A stretch of 64,000 nt of DNA, taken from contig JAPFFF010000017.1 in the NCBI GenBank assembly GCA_039105265.1, forward strand, positions 1,550,001 to 1,614,000, given 5' to 3'. Positions within the stretch are counted from its first letter, which is position 1, and the number at the start of each line of letters is the position of its first letter. Source of the DNA: Tritrichomonas musculus. Taxonomy: Eukaryota > Parabasalia > Tritrichomonadida > Tritrichomonadidae. The notes beneath the pieces were generated by a model that worked only from the letters and a program-made list of their open reading frames with translations, ran no database searches and was not told the DNA's origin. Made by a program: the position numbers and the translations under genes. This document shows, piece after piece, positions 27,445 through 36,383 of this stretch.

Positions 27445-28787
27445 TAGATTTTATTGAGTTATATTTTGTTAAATAATTTTAGTTCTGAAATTGATCAAAA
27501 TTAAACGGATGAATAAAGAATAATGGTTACATTTTTTTGATAAGAAAAAAAAAACGAATACTATTTTTGTATAAAAAAATTGAATTATTTCATATATCCA
27601 TAAAACTAAAAAAATATTAATCTCATTGAGTTTTTTCATTTTATTAAAGATTTCATAGGTAAATTTAAATGTTAACAGTCTTTTGATATAAGAAAGATTT
27701 GAATAGATGATGTAAATCAATATTTGTTTGAAATATATTATTAATTACTAGTTAAAAATAATTGTTTTAAAAAATATATTTTAATAAATATTTATTATAT
27801 TTATTTAATAATTTTTATTTGAAATACATTTATCAATTTTCAAGAAAATATGATTTATAAAAATATGAAATTGCGCCAAAAAATAAATAGAAATAATTCG
27901 CCTTTTTTTGATTGGCCATAGATACAAATATTTTTTAAACGTACTGATATTTCATAGAAAAAAAAACGTTTTATAATATAAAATAATAAACGTGTTGGTT
28001 ATGAATACTCAATCTCAATTAACCGTATCTTTTATAAAAAAACGAGCAAAATTTTAAAATTCGTTATTTTAAAAGTTAATCATGTTTTCCTTATTTAATT
28101 ACTGTATAATATGTTTTTTGACTTATGATAGTATCAATTTATTTAAATCTCTATTATTTTTTATCTTTTTATGAAAAGAGAATATTATCAAAAATCAACA
28201 AAATATATAAAAGCATGTATTTATAAATTCATTGCCTTCGACATATTTATTTAAAACCAAAGAATTTCTATTTTTAATTAGCTTTATCGTTCTTTTAACT
28301 CTTTGATTACAAAAAAGAAACGTTAACAAGATTTTCAATGCATTTCCTTTTTTAAGCAGCAATTCTGTATATGTAATTATTTATATAAATCCAAAATTAA
28401 TATAAATTAAAATAAAAGTTTTAAAATATTAAAATATGTTGAAAATATCTTGTGATGATAAAGATAATGATAAAATATATCATAAACGGTTTCATATCAC
28501 TTTTATCATTGAAAATTACCAATAAAGTAAAAAAATATTTTTTTTTTTTTTTTAGATTCTAAAATAAAAATTGGATTTAAAATTCTTTATATATTTAAAT
28601 TACATATTAATAAAATATCATGATATATTTATTTATATTATATTCCCAAATAGTAATAAGATAAAAACACTTTAATTTGACTATAATCTGTGGTTATTAA
28701 ATTGAATGATTTATATGAAAAAGTGAAAATTGATAAAAATATTTTTTAGAAAAAATTGAATGTTTGTATATGAAAATTTTCTAATTT
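27445..28787. other. 1.3-kb AT-rich divergent intergenic region
   Basis: This lies between the starts of the giant gene (-) and the kinase (+), so it contains both promoters. It is very AT-rich with a T run around 28538-28553. I see no gene, structured RNA or long repeat. Confidence 0.5.
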
Positions 28788-30008
28788 ATGCATAGTTCGA
28801 TTAAACCTCCAAAGCAAATACACCAATATACCATTGGAAGCCAACTCGGTCAAGGTGCTTTTGCATCTGTTTTCAAAGCTTTTAATAAAGAAAATCGTCG
28901 TGCCTATGCAATAAAAGTAATACCCAAGCAAAATCTTCATAATCAAGAAGAAGCTGATCGATTTCAACGTGAAATAAATGCATCAGTTTTTATTCGTCAC
29001 GAAAATATAGTTGCTGTTCATGATTTTTTTTGGGATGATAATTATTATTATTTAGTTCAGGATTTATGTGGGGGTGGTGATTTATTTCACTATATTAAAA
29101 AAGTTAATCATATTGACGAATCAATTGCAGCATTTATATTTCAACAGATATGTAATGCTGTCTCTTATGTTCATTCATATGATGTAGCTCATCGTGATAT
29201 TAAGCCAGAAAATGTATTAATTGATAAATTTCCACGTGTCAAAGTTGCAGATTTTGGGATTTGTGGATATGTTTTAGAAAATGCGCTAATGAAATCTTTT
29301 GTTGGCTCACCTTCTTACTCAGCTCCAGAATGCCTATCCAAACTCGAATATGATGGTAAAATTAGTGATGTTTGGAGTCTAGGTGTTCTTTTGTTTGTAA
29401 TGGTTACTGGGAATTCACCTTGGAACCAAAATACTCCACAAATGGTTCATCAAATACAATCAGCAGACTATTATATTCCTGATGAAATATCTGAAGATTG
29501 TCAAGATCTTATTAAGAAGATGATGACAGTTATGCCCAAAGATAGAATTAAGCTTGATGAAGTTCTTTTACATCCATTCTTTGATAAAGCATCAGCATCC
29601 CATTTAAAAATGCCGAATAAAGCGAATATACCAAAAGGAACGCCATCATTACCTCGACTTTCTGGTTTATCTTTGCAAGAGATTGCTGAAATTGCAAAAA
29701 AGGATGCTCAAAGTAAGGATACTGTTCATGGTATCATTTCTCCTTTTGAGTCATATAAAGGTGATAGTGAAGAAGATAGTGAAGAACAATCATCTTCTTC
29801 AATTCAAAGAAAATCTCTCCCTGCTTTTGCAATTCGAAGCCAATCTATCGAGCAAATTATGGATATACAGCAAAAAGGCGCAAAGCATCTTGTTTTTCCG
29901 AATTCAAATCAACAAATGTTGGTTAATCAAAGGCAACGAAGTTCAGGCACATTGTTGAACAGGAAAATACAGTTGCCTCCTTTGCAAAACCCGAAAACAC
30001 ATTTTTGA
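28788..30008 (+). CDS. Ser/Thr protein kinase, CAMK/SNF1-MARK-like
   Basis: This 406-residue protein has an N-terminal kinase domain (about residues 14-270). All key elements are visible: Gly-rich loop GQGAFASV (21-28), Lys43 (AIK), Glu62 (REI), catalytic loop HRDIKPEN with Asp137, DFG at 155-157 and APE at 179-181. The C-lobe has SDVWSLGVLLFVMVTGNSPW. The DIKPEN and GxPSYSAPE segments are typical of CAMK/AMPK-related kinases, so an active kinase is expected. Residues ~270-406 are a Ser/Gln-rich, basic, probably disordered tail with no recognisable UBA or KA1 domain. Substrate is unknown. The gene converges on the coiled-coil gene on the opposite strand, with a 109-bp gap. Confidence 0.93.
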   Translation: MHSSIKPPKQIHQYTIGSQLGQGAFASVFKAFNKENRRAYAIKVIPKQNLHNQEEADRFQREINASVFIRHENIVAVHDFFWDDNYYYLVQDLCGGGDLFHYIKKVNHIDESIAAFIFQQICNAVSYVHSYDVAHRDIKPENVLIDKFPRVKVADFGICGYVLENALMKSFVGSPSYSAPECLSKLEYDGKISDVWSLGVLLFVMVTGNSPWNQNTPQMVHQIQSADYYIPDEISEDCQDLIKKMMTVMPKDRIKLDEVLLHPFFDKASASHLKMPNKANIPKGTPSLPRLSGLSLQEIAEIAKKDAQSKDTVHGIISPFESYKGDSEEDSEEQSSSSIQRKSLPAFAIRSQSIEQIMDIQQKGAKHLVFPNSNQQMLVNQRQRSSGTLLNRKIQLPPLQNPKTHF

Positions 30009-30117
30009 AAATAGATATTAATTTATCTATTTGTTTATTTGGCTTAATAAATATTAATAGATTGCGTTTTATTTGAATGATATAAAGTTAAATTTCGGAG
30101 ATTTTTAACAATTTTAT

Positions 30118-31218
30118 TTAAAGAGTTTGAGCTAAATTCTTATTAATAGTCCTATTCAAGACATTTAATACTCTTGGATTCGTAACTGTAGCAGACAGAT
30201 CTTCATTTGTGCCAGTCATATTCGTATCTTCATTATCGGCAAATTCGTCTTCTTCTTCATTATTGGTTTCTTCTTCATTATTGTCATTTTCATTATCATT
30301 TTTTTGTTTAGATTTTTTATTTTGGCCTCTCTTTGATTTGCGTTGTGATCCTTTGGCAGTTGTAGATTTAGATCTAGATGCACTTGTCGTGCCTTGAGAT
30401 GATGTATTTAATGCATATAGGGATTCGGTTCTTTTCATTATATCTTCAAATTCGGCATCAATCGCATCGAAAATTACTTTTTCGTGCTCTCGAACGTTGG
30501 GTAATTGTTCAACAGATGATCCGCCAGCCTTAAATCGAAGATTTGTGTATTTATTTTTGATGTAAGAAAGTTTATTTTGAGCTTCGCGTATAATTGTAAT
30601 TTTTTGATTATTGAGATGATTGTGAAAGCCTTTTCTTTCTGTATCGTATCGTTTTAAAATAGCTTCAACTGCTGCTGTTATTGTTGAATCAGCATTCGAT
30701 TCTGTATCAAGGATTTCTTTCTGGGCGCGTGCTGCAATTTGTCTTTTATATGCTTCAGCAAGCTGGAAATCTTGTTTTTGTGCATAATAATCTTCTGATT
30801 TAAGCATAGTTGTTATGTTGGATGACATTTTTACAGCTGAAAAAGGTCCTGAAAATTTCTTATCAAGTTGCTCCATTTCTTCTTGATGCTTTTGCTCCAT
30901 CTCTTTGAGTCTTTCTTCGGCAGATTCAATTACTTGTCTTGATTTTTCAATCATATTTTGTTTTAAATCATCTTCTTCTTGTTGTCTTTCATCTTCTATT
31001 TTTTGCAAACTTTTTTCAACTGAAGCGCCTTTATCTAAAGATAAATAATATTCTCTAACGCTCATGCAGTAGTCAAGCTGTGATTTAAGTTTTTGTGCTT
31101 TAGCATATTGACGTTGTTTTGAAGCTTCGCTTATTTCTTTTTCAAGGCGCTCAATTTCTTCATCATTTTGGTCTGGAGTCGTTTTGTATTTAAATATGAA
31201 GCACTTCTTGGCAGGCAT
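30118..31218 (-). CDS. 366-residue coiled-coil protein
   Basis: This starts at the ATG at 31216-31218 with an initiator-like TCATAAG about 15 nt upstream. Residues ~14-240 are charged helices with heptad-like hydrophobics. Two short helical-pair motifs resemble each other: QYAKAQKLKSQLD and DFQLAEAYKRQIAAR, like UVR-type or hairpin segments. The C-terminal ~100 residues are low complexity: Ser/Thr, then basic KGSQRKSKRGQNKKSKQK, then acidic EEETNNEEEDEF. No enzyme motif is seen. A cytoskeletal or scaffold role is plausible but not shown. Confidence 0.85.
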   Translation of the reverse strand: MPAKKCFIFKYKTTPDQNDEEIERLEKEISEASKQRQYAKAQKLKSQLDYCMSVREYYLSLDKGASVEKSLQKIEDERQQEEDDLKQNMIEKSRQVIESAEERLKEMEQKHQEEMEQLDKKFSGPFSAVKMSSNITTMLKSEDYYAQKQDFQLAEAYKRQIAARAQKEILDTESNADSTITAAVEAILKRYDTERKGFHNHLNNQKITIIREAQNKLSYIKNKYTNLRFKAGGSSVEQLPNVREHEKVIFDAIDAEFEDIMKRTESLYALNTSSQGTTSASRSKSTTAKGSQRKSKRGQNKKSKQKNDNENDNNEEETNNEEEDEFADNEDTNMTGTNEDLSATVTNPRVLNVLNRTINKNLAQTL

Positions 31219-31904
31219 TTATTGCTTATGATAACAATTTTATTTTTTCTGAAGTTCAAACGTATACAAAATTTGAAAGAAAAAGATTTCGATTATGATT
31301 CAATTTTCTAGAATTTTTTCAATAAAAAAAAATAACCACATTTCTAATTTCAAAAAAATTGTTTTCCTAAATATATGGCAACAGCAATTTCATTTTGCTT
31401 AAAATTCGAAGAGTTTGTCTCTGCATCATGAAATTTTCTTTTGATAATAATATTATGAATTCCTCTACCAATTTTTTATAAATTATTATCAAAAGAAAAT
31501 TTTAAATTTCAAATTTTTCAAAATTGGAGCTCAATTAATACTTTCATTATTTTCAATTGTTTGTTTGATGTGAAATCAACTAAAAAATTGGATTCAAAAA
31601 AATTTTTTTTATAATTAATTGTGTATCACTATTCGTAATCAAAACATTGCATAAAAATGTTAAATGGAAAAAAAATAATTGATATTCACAGTTTTAAAAA
31701 TATGAATAATTAGTGTATTTTTTTATAGAAAAATATAATCACATTTTAGTATTACCAATCAAAATAATAGGCAATATGGTTTCTCTATCATACAATTTCA
31801 ATTTTTTAATTCAGAAAAGCATCAAACATCTATTTTATTATTACTCCCTACAATTCCTATCAGATTAAAAAATCTATCATTTAATATGTGTATACTCAAA
31901 TATT
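31219..31904. other. AT-rich spacer with a 21-bp perfect inverted repeat
   Basis: No gene seen. At 31431-31451 and 31482-31502 there is a perfect 21-bp inverted repeat (AAATTTTCTTTTGATAATAA plus one base on the left arm) around a 30-bp loop, capable of forming a cruciform or RNA hairpin. The 9-bp target duplication of the adjacent MITE (TCAAATATT, 31896-31904) is at its right end. Confidence 0.6.
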
Positions 31905-32482
31905 GGGAGATATTTTTTGCCCCCAATCTCTTTTGCCCCCAACGGTTAAGGTCAATATTGACCCTGTATCGTACTTCAGAAAAAATCGGCGAAAACTTTT
32001 TTGCACTTTTGTGAAAAATACCATGAGTAGCTACTCACGCTTTTTTTACGAAAATTTCAAAAAAATCATTTTTATTAAAAAGCAGCTCTAGAGAAAATTT
32101 CTTCCATCCCGAGTAAGTTATACGTAATTAGTATCTCATTGTAGTAATTATTATACCAATTTTTTCTTTTTTTGGTAAAAAAAAAATTTATCAATAATAT
32201 TATAGATATCTCTTTGTTAAAAAATATATAAGATTTTCTTCACATATTCGTGCCTATGATGTTATATATAACAATAAATGTTTACTAATCTTTTCAAAAT
32301 TATACAATTAGCATTATTTGTAAAAAATTAAAATTTAGAGAAAAAAGCGTGAGTAGCTACTCATGGTATTTTTCACAAAAGTGCAAAAAAGTTTTCGCCG
32401 ATTTTTTCTGAAGTACGATACAGGGTCAATATTGACCTTAACCGTTGGGGGCAAAAGAGATTGGGGGCAAAAAATATCTCCC
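31905..32482. mobile_element. MULE-like MITE with 142-bp perfect terminal inverted repeats
   Basis: The arms 31905-32046 and 32341-32482 are exact reverse complements over 142 bp, starting GGGAGATATTTTTTGCCCCC. They enclose 294 bp of non-coding AT-rich DNA. A 9-bp direct repeat, TCAAATATT, flanks the element at 31896-31904 and 32483-32491. Long inverted repeats plus a 9-bp target duplication are the hallmarks of Mutator-like elements, and Mutator-like elements are known in Trichomonas. No transposase is encoded, so it would have been moved in trans. The perfect arms indicate recent insertion or arm homogenisation. Confidence 0.9.
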
Positions 32483-32486
32483 TCAA

Positions 32487-32489
<3 letters not shown>

Positions 32490-32531
<42 letters not shown>
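32490..32531. repeat. poly-T tract, 42 bp
   Basis: An uninterrupted run of 42 T starts within the right target duplication of the MULE-like MITE. It could be a pre-existing homopolymer used as target or one that expanded afterwards. Confidence 0.9.
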
Positions 32532-32532
<1 letters not shown>

Positions 32533-33243
32533 AATGTGGAATATGTGTATTGATGGAATACACATAAAAACTCATTCAAATATATCTGCAAATGGATGAA
32601 TAAGGATAAAATTAATAAAAATTGACAATGCCTTGTTCATTTAATCACCTATTACGATCATTTTTTTGACCTTATATGACGAGAATGTTTTTTTTATTAA
32701 TATTTACATTTGCAGATGCCGTCAATGATTTTTTTGGGATTTTTCATATACCATATTAATAAATACAATGAATAGTTTTTATTTATTTATTTTTTATTTC
32801 AATATCTACTATTCTAAATGAGATAAATAGAGGATTTAAATCGCCTTAAAGTTGCCCATCAATAGTATTTGGAGCTAGTAACATATTGAAATAAATAAAA
32901 TTATTAACAACAAATACGAAATGGTTTTGTTTTGTGTTAAGAACTGTGATACTAAAGGAAAAAATCAAATTCATTCCTTTTTACTCGAAGTAAACTTACA
33001 GTGTTTCCAAGATGAGTTTGCTGTAAAGAAAATTGTGAGACTTTTATTATTTTTCTTTCAAAAAATTGAATAAATTTATAAACAAAAAGTCTGACATTCA
33101 AGCAAAAAAAAAAAAATCTTTTCAAAAAGTAGTTTTAAAATTGATGAAAAAAGAGTTATATAAATCGTAATAATATTTTTATTAATAACACACAAAATAT
33201 ATATATATTTATATTAAAAATCAGTCAAAAACGAGTTCCACAT
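32532..33243. other. AT-rich spacer with a small Cys-containing open frame
   Basis: This is mostly AT-rich. A 50-codon plus-strand frame begins at the ATG at 32921 (MVLFCVKNCDTKGKNQIHSF...), with a C-x(3)-NC start reminiscent of THAP-type zinc fingers. It lacks the rest of the domain and I would not call it a gene. The T-rich stretch near 33170-33240 precedes the stop of the minus-strand coiled-coil gene. Confidence 0.45.
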
Positions 33244-36200
33244 CTAAAATTGTTGCCTATGCTGCATCATAAACTGAGTGACAGCTTCTTCAGTTGACTG
33301 GAAAGTAGTAGCATTTGTTAGTCTTCGAATTGCATTGTCAGAGCTCTGTAGTCTATTCAGCTCATTTTTTGCTCTTCGAACGATGCTCTGGTAAGTATTT
33401 ACGTCTATTTGCTCATTCGGGTCGAAGAAAGACCTAAACTCTTCAGCGAAATAAGCAAAAATTTTTTGTTTTTCAGCTTCGATTTGAGACTTCACGTTAA
33501 TCATCTGATTGTTGGCCTTCATGTCTGCATTTAGCAACGCTGAATGAAGCTGAGAGTCCATAATTTTCCTCTCTCTTTCGATTGACTCCTGTTGCGAATT
33601 AAGACGTTCTTCCAACTTTTGTTTCTGTCTTTTGAGAGCAGATAATTCTTTATGATACTTAGAGCATTTATCTTCAGAATCCTTGAGTAACTCATTCAAT
33701 TTTGTGAGAGACAATCGCAATTCACTACATTGATCTCTCAATTTTTGTACCGTGTCGTTATTCACTTTTTGAATGTAACTTTTTTCATCTTCAATTTTTT
33801 TCATTAATTTTTCTTTCTCTTCTAGATTCTTCTTCTTGTTTTCGCTGATTAAATCCAAGCTTTGTTTCAGCTTTTTCTTTAAAATGCAAATTGCCTTTTT
33901 ATGAAGTGCTCTTGATTGTTCATAAGAATCTATTTTCTTCTTCATTTTCATTATTTGTGAGTCCTTCTCTTCAATGTCTTTAATAAATGACGAACGTGAT
34001 GCTTCAAATTCATTCGATGTTTGTGTTTTAAGTTGCAAAATGTCGTTTTCATGATTTTTCTTCAATGATTCAATATTTTCTTCGAGTTCTTTCAATTTGA
34101 ATGAGTTTTCATGGTTCGTGATTTCAAGTTGGTGAATTTTTTCGGTTTTTTCAATTATTTCACTTTCCATTTCTTTCTTAAATGACTGTGATTCATAAAG
34201 TTGCTTCCGTAATAATTCAATTTCAGTGTTCATTTTGTCATTCATCATTTTCTTCTGTTTTCTAACGTTTTTCAATTGGTCGTTTTTACTCATAAAGCAT
34301 TCTTGAAGCTTGATGAATTGATTAGCTGTTGTTAGAATGGATTGAATTGATATTTGGTCTTCTGGAATTTTCAGTTTATGTCCAAATTCCCTCAAAATTT
34401 GATCGTTCACTCTCTTCTCATTTTCGAGTTTTTCGTAATTTTGGTGAAATTGGCTCAAAACATTAGTTAGTTCATCAACATCGTCATGAATTTTATCAAT
34501 TTTTGAGATCTGTAATATAAACGAGTCAATTGTCGATTTAAGTTGTTTTGAATGATTGGAATCATTAGTCATATCATGAATTACTTTTTTCATACTTTCA
34601 ATCTGCTTTGAATAATAAGATTGAAATAGAGATAACGCCATCGAAATTTTGGATGCTGGCGAAATTTGCTCTTGTGAACATAACTCATTTAATGATTGAG
34701 TAAGTGGTAATGGCGCATTTGGGCACATAAAGCATGATCTGGGAAGAATATCGTCTATAATTAAAGGTTTTGGAATTGAACTTAATTTGCTTTTGAGTTC
34801 GCGATTCTCTGATTTTATCTCTTGAATTGTTATTTCTGTTTGCTTGAGATCGTTTTTATTTGAAGTAAGTTCGGTTTGAAGATTTGCATTTTGTGATTTT
34901 ATTTGTCGAATTTGATCACGAAGTGACAAATTTTCTTTCTTAAGATTTTCATTTGAATTATCAAATTCGTTTAATTTTTTCTGTAGTTCACTTATTCGTT
35001 TGTTTTCTTCATTTTCTGTTTGGGTTGTTATTTTAACAAGTTCATTTTGAATTGCTTTTCGCTCGTTTTCGAGAAATTCGTTTTGCTTTAATTGAATATC
35101 TAATTGGTTTTTTTGGGATTCAAAAGATCTTTGTAATTCACTGTATGACTCTTTTAATTTTGTTAATTCTTCAGTTATTATGTTATTGTTCAATTCTGAT
35201 TGTGATAATTGTTTTTGAACATTGGATAAACGATCCTTAAGTCTTTTTATACAGCACAGTGATTGTTTTCTCATCTTTTTGTATTCGTTTAATTTGCTAT
35301 CATTATTTTGATCAGATTGAAAAGACTGTGATTGTTTTTGATTATTCGATATATTTTGATGAATAAAAGAATCTAATAAAGATGATTCGTATTTTTTAGA
35401 TAATAATTCATCGCGTGCTTTTTTTAAACTTTCTTCTAATTGGCCAACAACTTTTTGATGAAATAACTCATCTCTTTGAATTTTTCCTTTTAGTTCATTT
35501 ATTTCTCTTTTTGCTGTATTTAATTGAGTATCATAGCTTGATTGAGCTAATTGAAATTGTGAAATTTTTTCTGATAATTCGTTTTGAATTGCTCTTCTTT
35601 TCATTTGTTCCTTTTGAAGTTTGTTTGATAGCTTTTTAATGGATAGAGAATACTGTATTTCGTCATTGTTTGAAGAAGGATTGTTTTGAGTTTGCAAGTT
35701 TAATGTTGTTGTTGATAAATAGCTTATAATTGAATCAGTAGATGGAAATGTGATTTGAAAAAAACTACTACATCTTTCAATAATTTGATTCAATTTTTCT
35801 TGCAAAGCCTGGCATCTTTTAGTTTCTGCATCAACTTTAAATAATATTTCTTGGATTTTATTATCATTTTCATTTGAATTCACTATCGGCTCTTTTTTGA
35901 TTTGGCTCAATTGCTCTTGAAGATTATTTATTTCTTGTTGTGCGTTATTAAGTTTCATTGATGCTTCGTTCTTTGCTTTTTCGAGCTGATCATGATATGA
36001 GTTTAAATTTAATTGTATTCTTCTCTCTAATTCTTCTTTCGCAGATTCTGTAGCACGTAATTTTGTTAAAAGTTCGAGATTTTCGGAATGTAATTGATCT
36101 AAATCTTTTCGAATATTAATTGCTTGATCAAATTGAATTCGTAAATTCTGAATTTCTATTTTTAATCTCTCATTTTCTTCTGTTATTAATTGAAAATGAA

Positions 36201-36264
36201 GTTGGTCATCTACATCATTTAAATCGCTATTCGAAATATATTCTGTTGTTGAAACATCATCCAT
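33244..36264 (-). CDS. 1,006-residue long coiled-coil protein
   Basis: The protein starts MDDVSTTEYIS and is almost entirely coiled coil, rich in Glu, Lys, Gln, Asn and Leu in heptads. It runs from about residue 25 to 510 and again from about 545 to 930. A short non-coil interruption in the middle carries SCFMCPNAPLPLTQSL, with a C-x-x-C. The C-terminus has a compact, probably globular helical segment (FAYFAEEFRSFFDP, YQSIVRRAKNELNRL, then IRRLTNA) ending in EAVTQFMMQHRQQF. Such proteins are abundant in trichomonads and are often given uninformative SMC-like or inclusion-protein names. A cytoskeletal, centrosome-like or tethering role is possible. It is head-to-head with the NPF-motif gene, with 119 bp between start codons. 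Confidence 0.88.
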   Translation of the reverse strand: MDDVSTTEYISNSDLNDVDDQLHFQLITEENERLKIEIQNLRIQFDQAINIRKDLDQLHSENLELLTKLRATESAKEELERRIQLNLNSYHDQLEKAKNEASMKLNNAQQEINNLQEQLSQIKKEPIVNSNENDNKIQEILFKVDAETKRCQALQEKLNQIIERCSSFFQITFPSTDSIISYLSTTTLNLQTQNNPSSNNDEIQYSLSIKKLSNKLQKEQMKRRAIQNELSEKISQFQLAQSSYDTQLNTAKREINELKGKIQRDELFHQKVVGQLEESLKKARDELLSKKYESSLLDSFIHQNISNNQKQSQSFQSDQNNDSKLNEYKKMRKQSLCCIKRLKDRLSNVQKQLSQSELNNNIITEELTKLKESYSELQRSFESQKNQLDIQLKQNEFLENERKAIQNELVKITTQTENEENKRISELQKKLNEFDNSNENLKKENLSLRDQIRQIKSQNANLQTELTSNKNDLKQTEITIQEIKSENRELKSKLSSIPKPLIIDDILPRSCFMCPNAPLPLTQSLNELCSQEQISPASKISMALSLFQSYYSKQIESMKKVIHDMTNDSNHSKQLKSTIDSFILQISKIDKIHDDVDELTNVLSQFHQNYEKLENEKRVNDQILREFGHKLKIPEDQISIQSILTTANQFIKLQECFMSKNDQLKNVRKQKKMMNDKMNTEIELLRKQLYESQSFKKEMESEIIEKTEKIHQLEITNHENSFKLKELEENIESLKKNHENDILQLKTQTSNEFEASRSSFIKDIEEKDSQIMKMKKKIDSYEQSRALHKKAICILKKKLKQSLDLISENKKKNLEEKEKLMKKIEDEKSYIQKVNNDTVQKLRDQCSELRLSLTKLNELLKDSEDKCSKYHKELSALKRQKQKLEERLNSQQESIERERKIMDSQLHSALLNADMKANNQMINVKSQIEAEKQKIFAYFAEEFRSFFDPNEQIDVNTYQSIVRRAKNELNRLQSSDNAIRRLTNATTFQSTEEAVTQFMMQHRQQF

Positions 36265-36383
36265 TACGTCCCAAAAGGCTTCTATACGTTAAGGAAATCT
36301 TTAAATAAATCGGTTTAGGTCAAAATTTTTCTTTTTATCATTTGTAATGATTAAAATCTTTTTAAAATTTTCAAAAGATATTA
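36265..36383. promoter_or_regulatory. 119-bp bidirectional promoter region
   Basis: Two divergent genes, the 1,006-residue coiled-coil protein and the NPF protein, share only 119 bp between their ATGs, so both core promoters must lie here. On the plus strand TTTTCAAAAGATATTA precedes the ATG and contains a TCA. On the minus strand I see no clear initiator. The limits come from gene starts, not mapped transcripts. Confidence 0.45.

Noticed and set aside
31888-32565. Two matching open frames (FCPQSLLPPTVKVNI...) at the two ends of the MITE.
   Set aside because: They are the same non-coding inverted-repeat arm translated twice. They have no conserved domain and are explained by the 142-bp arms.
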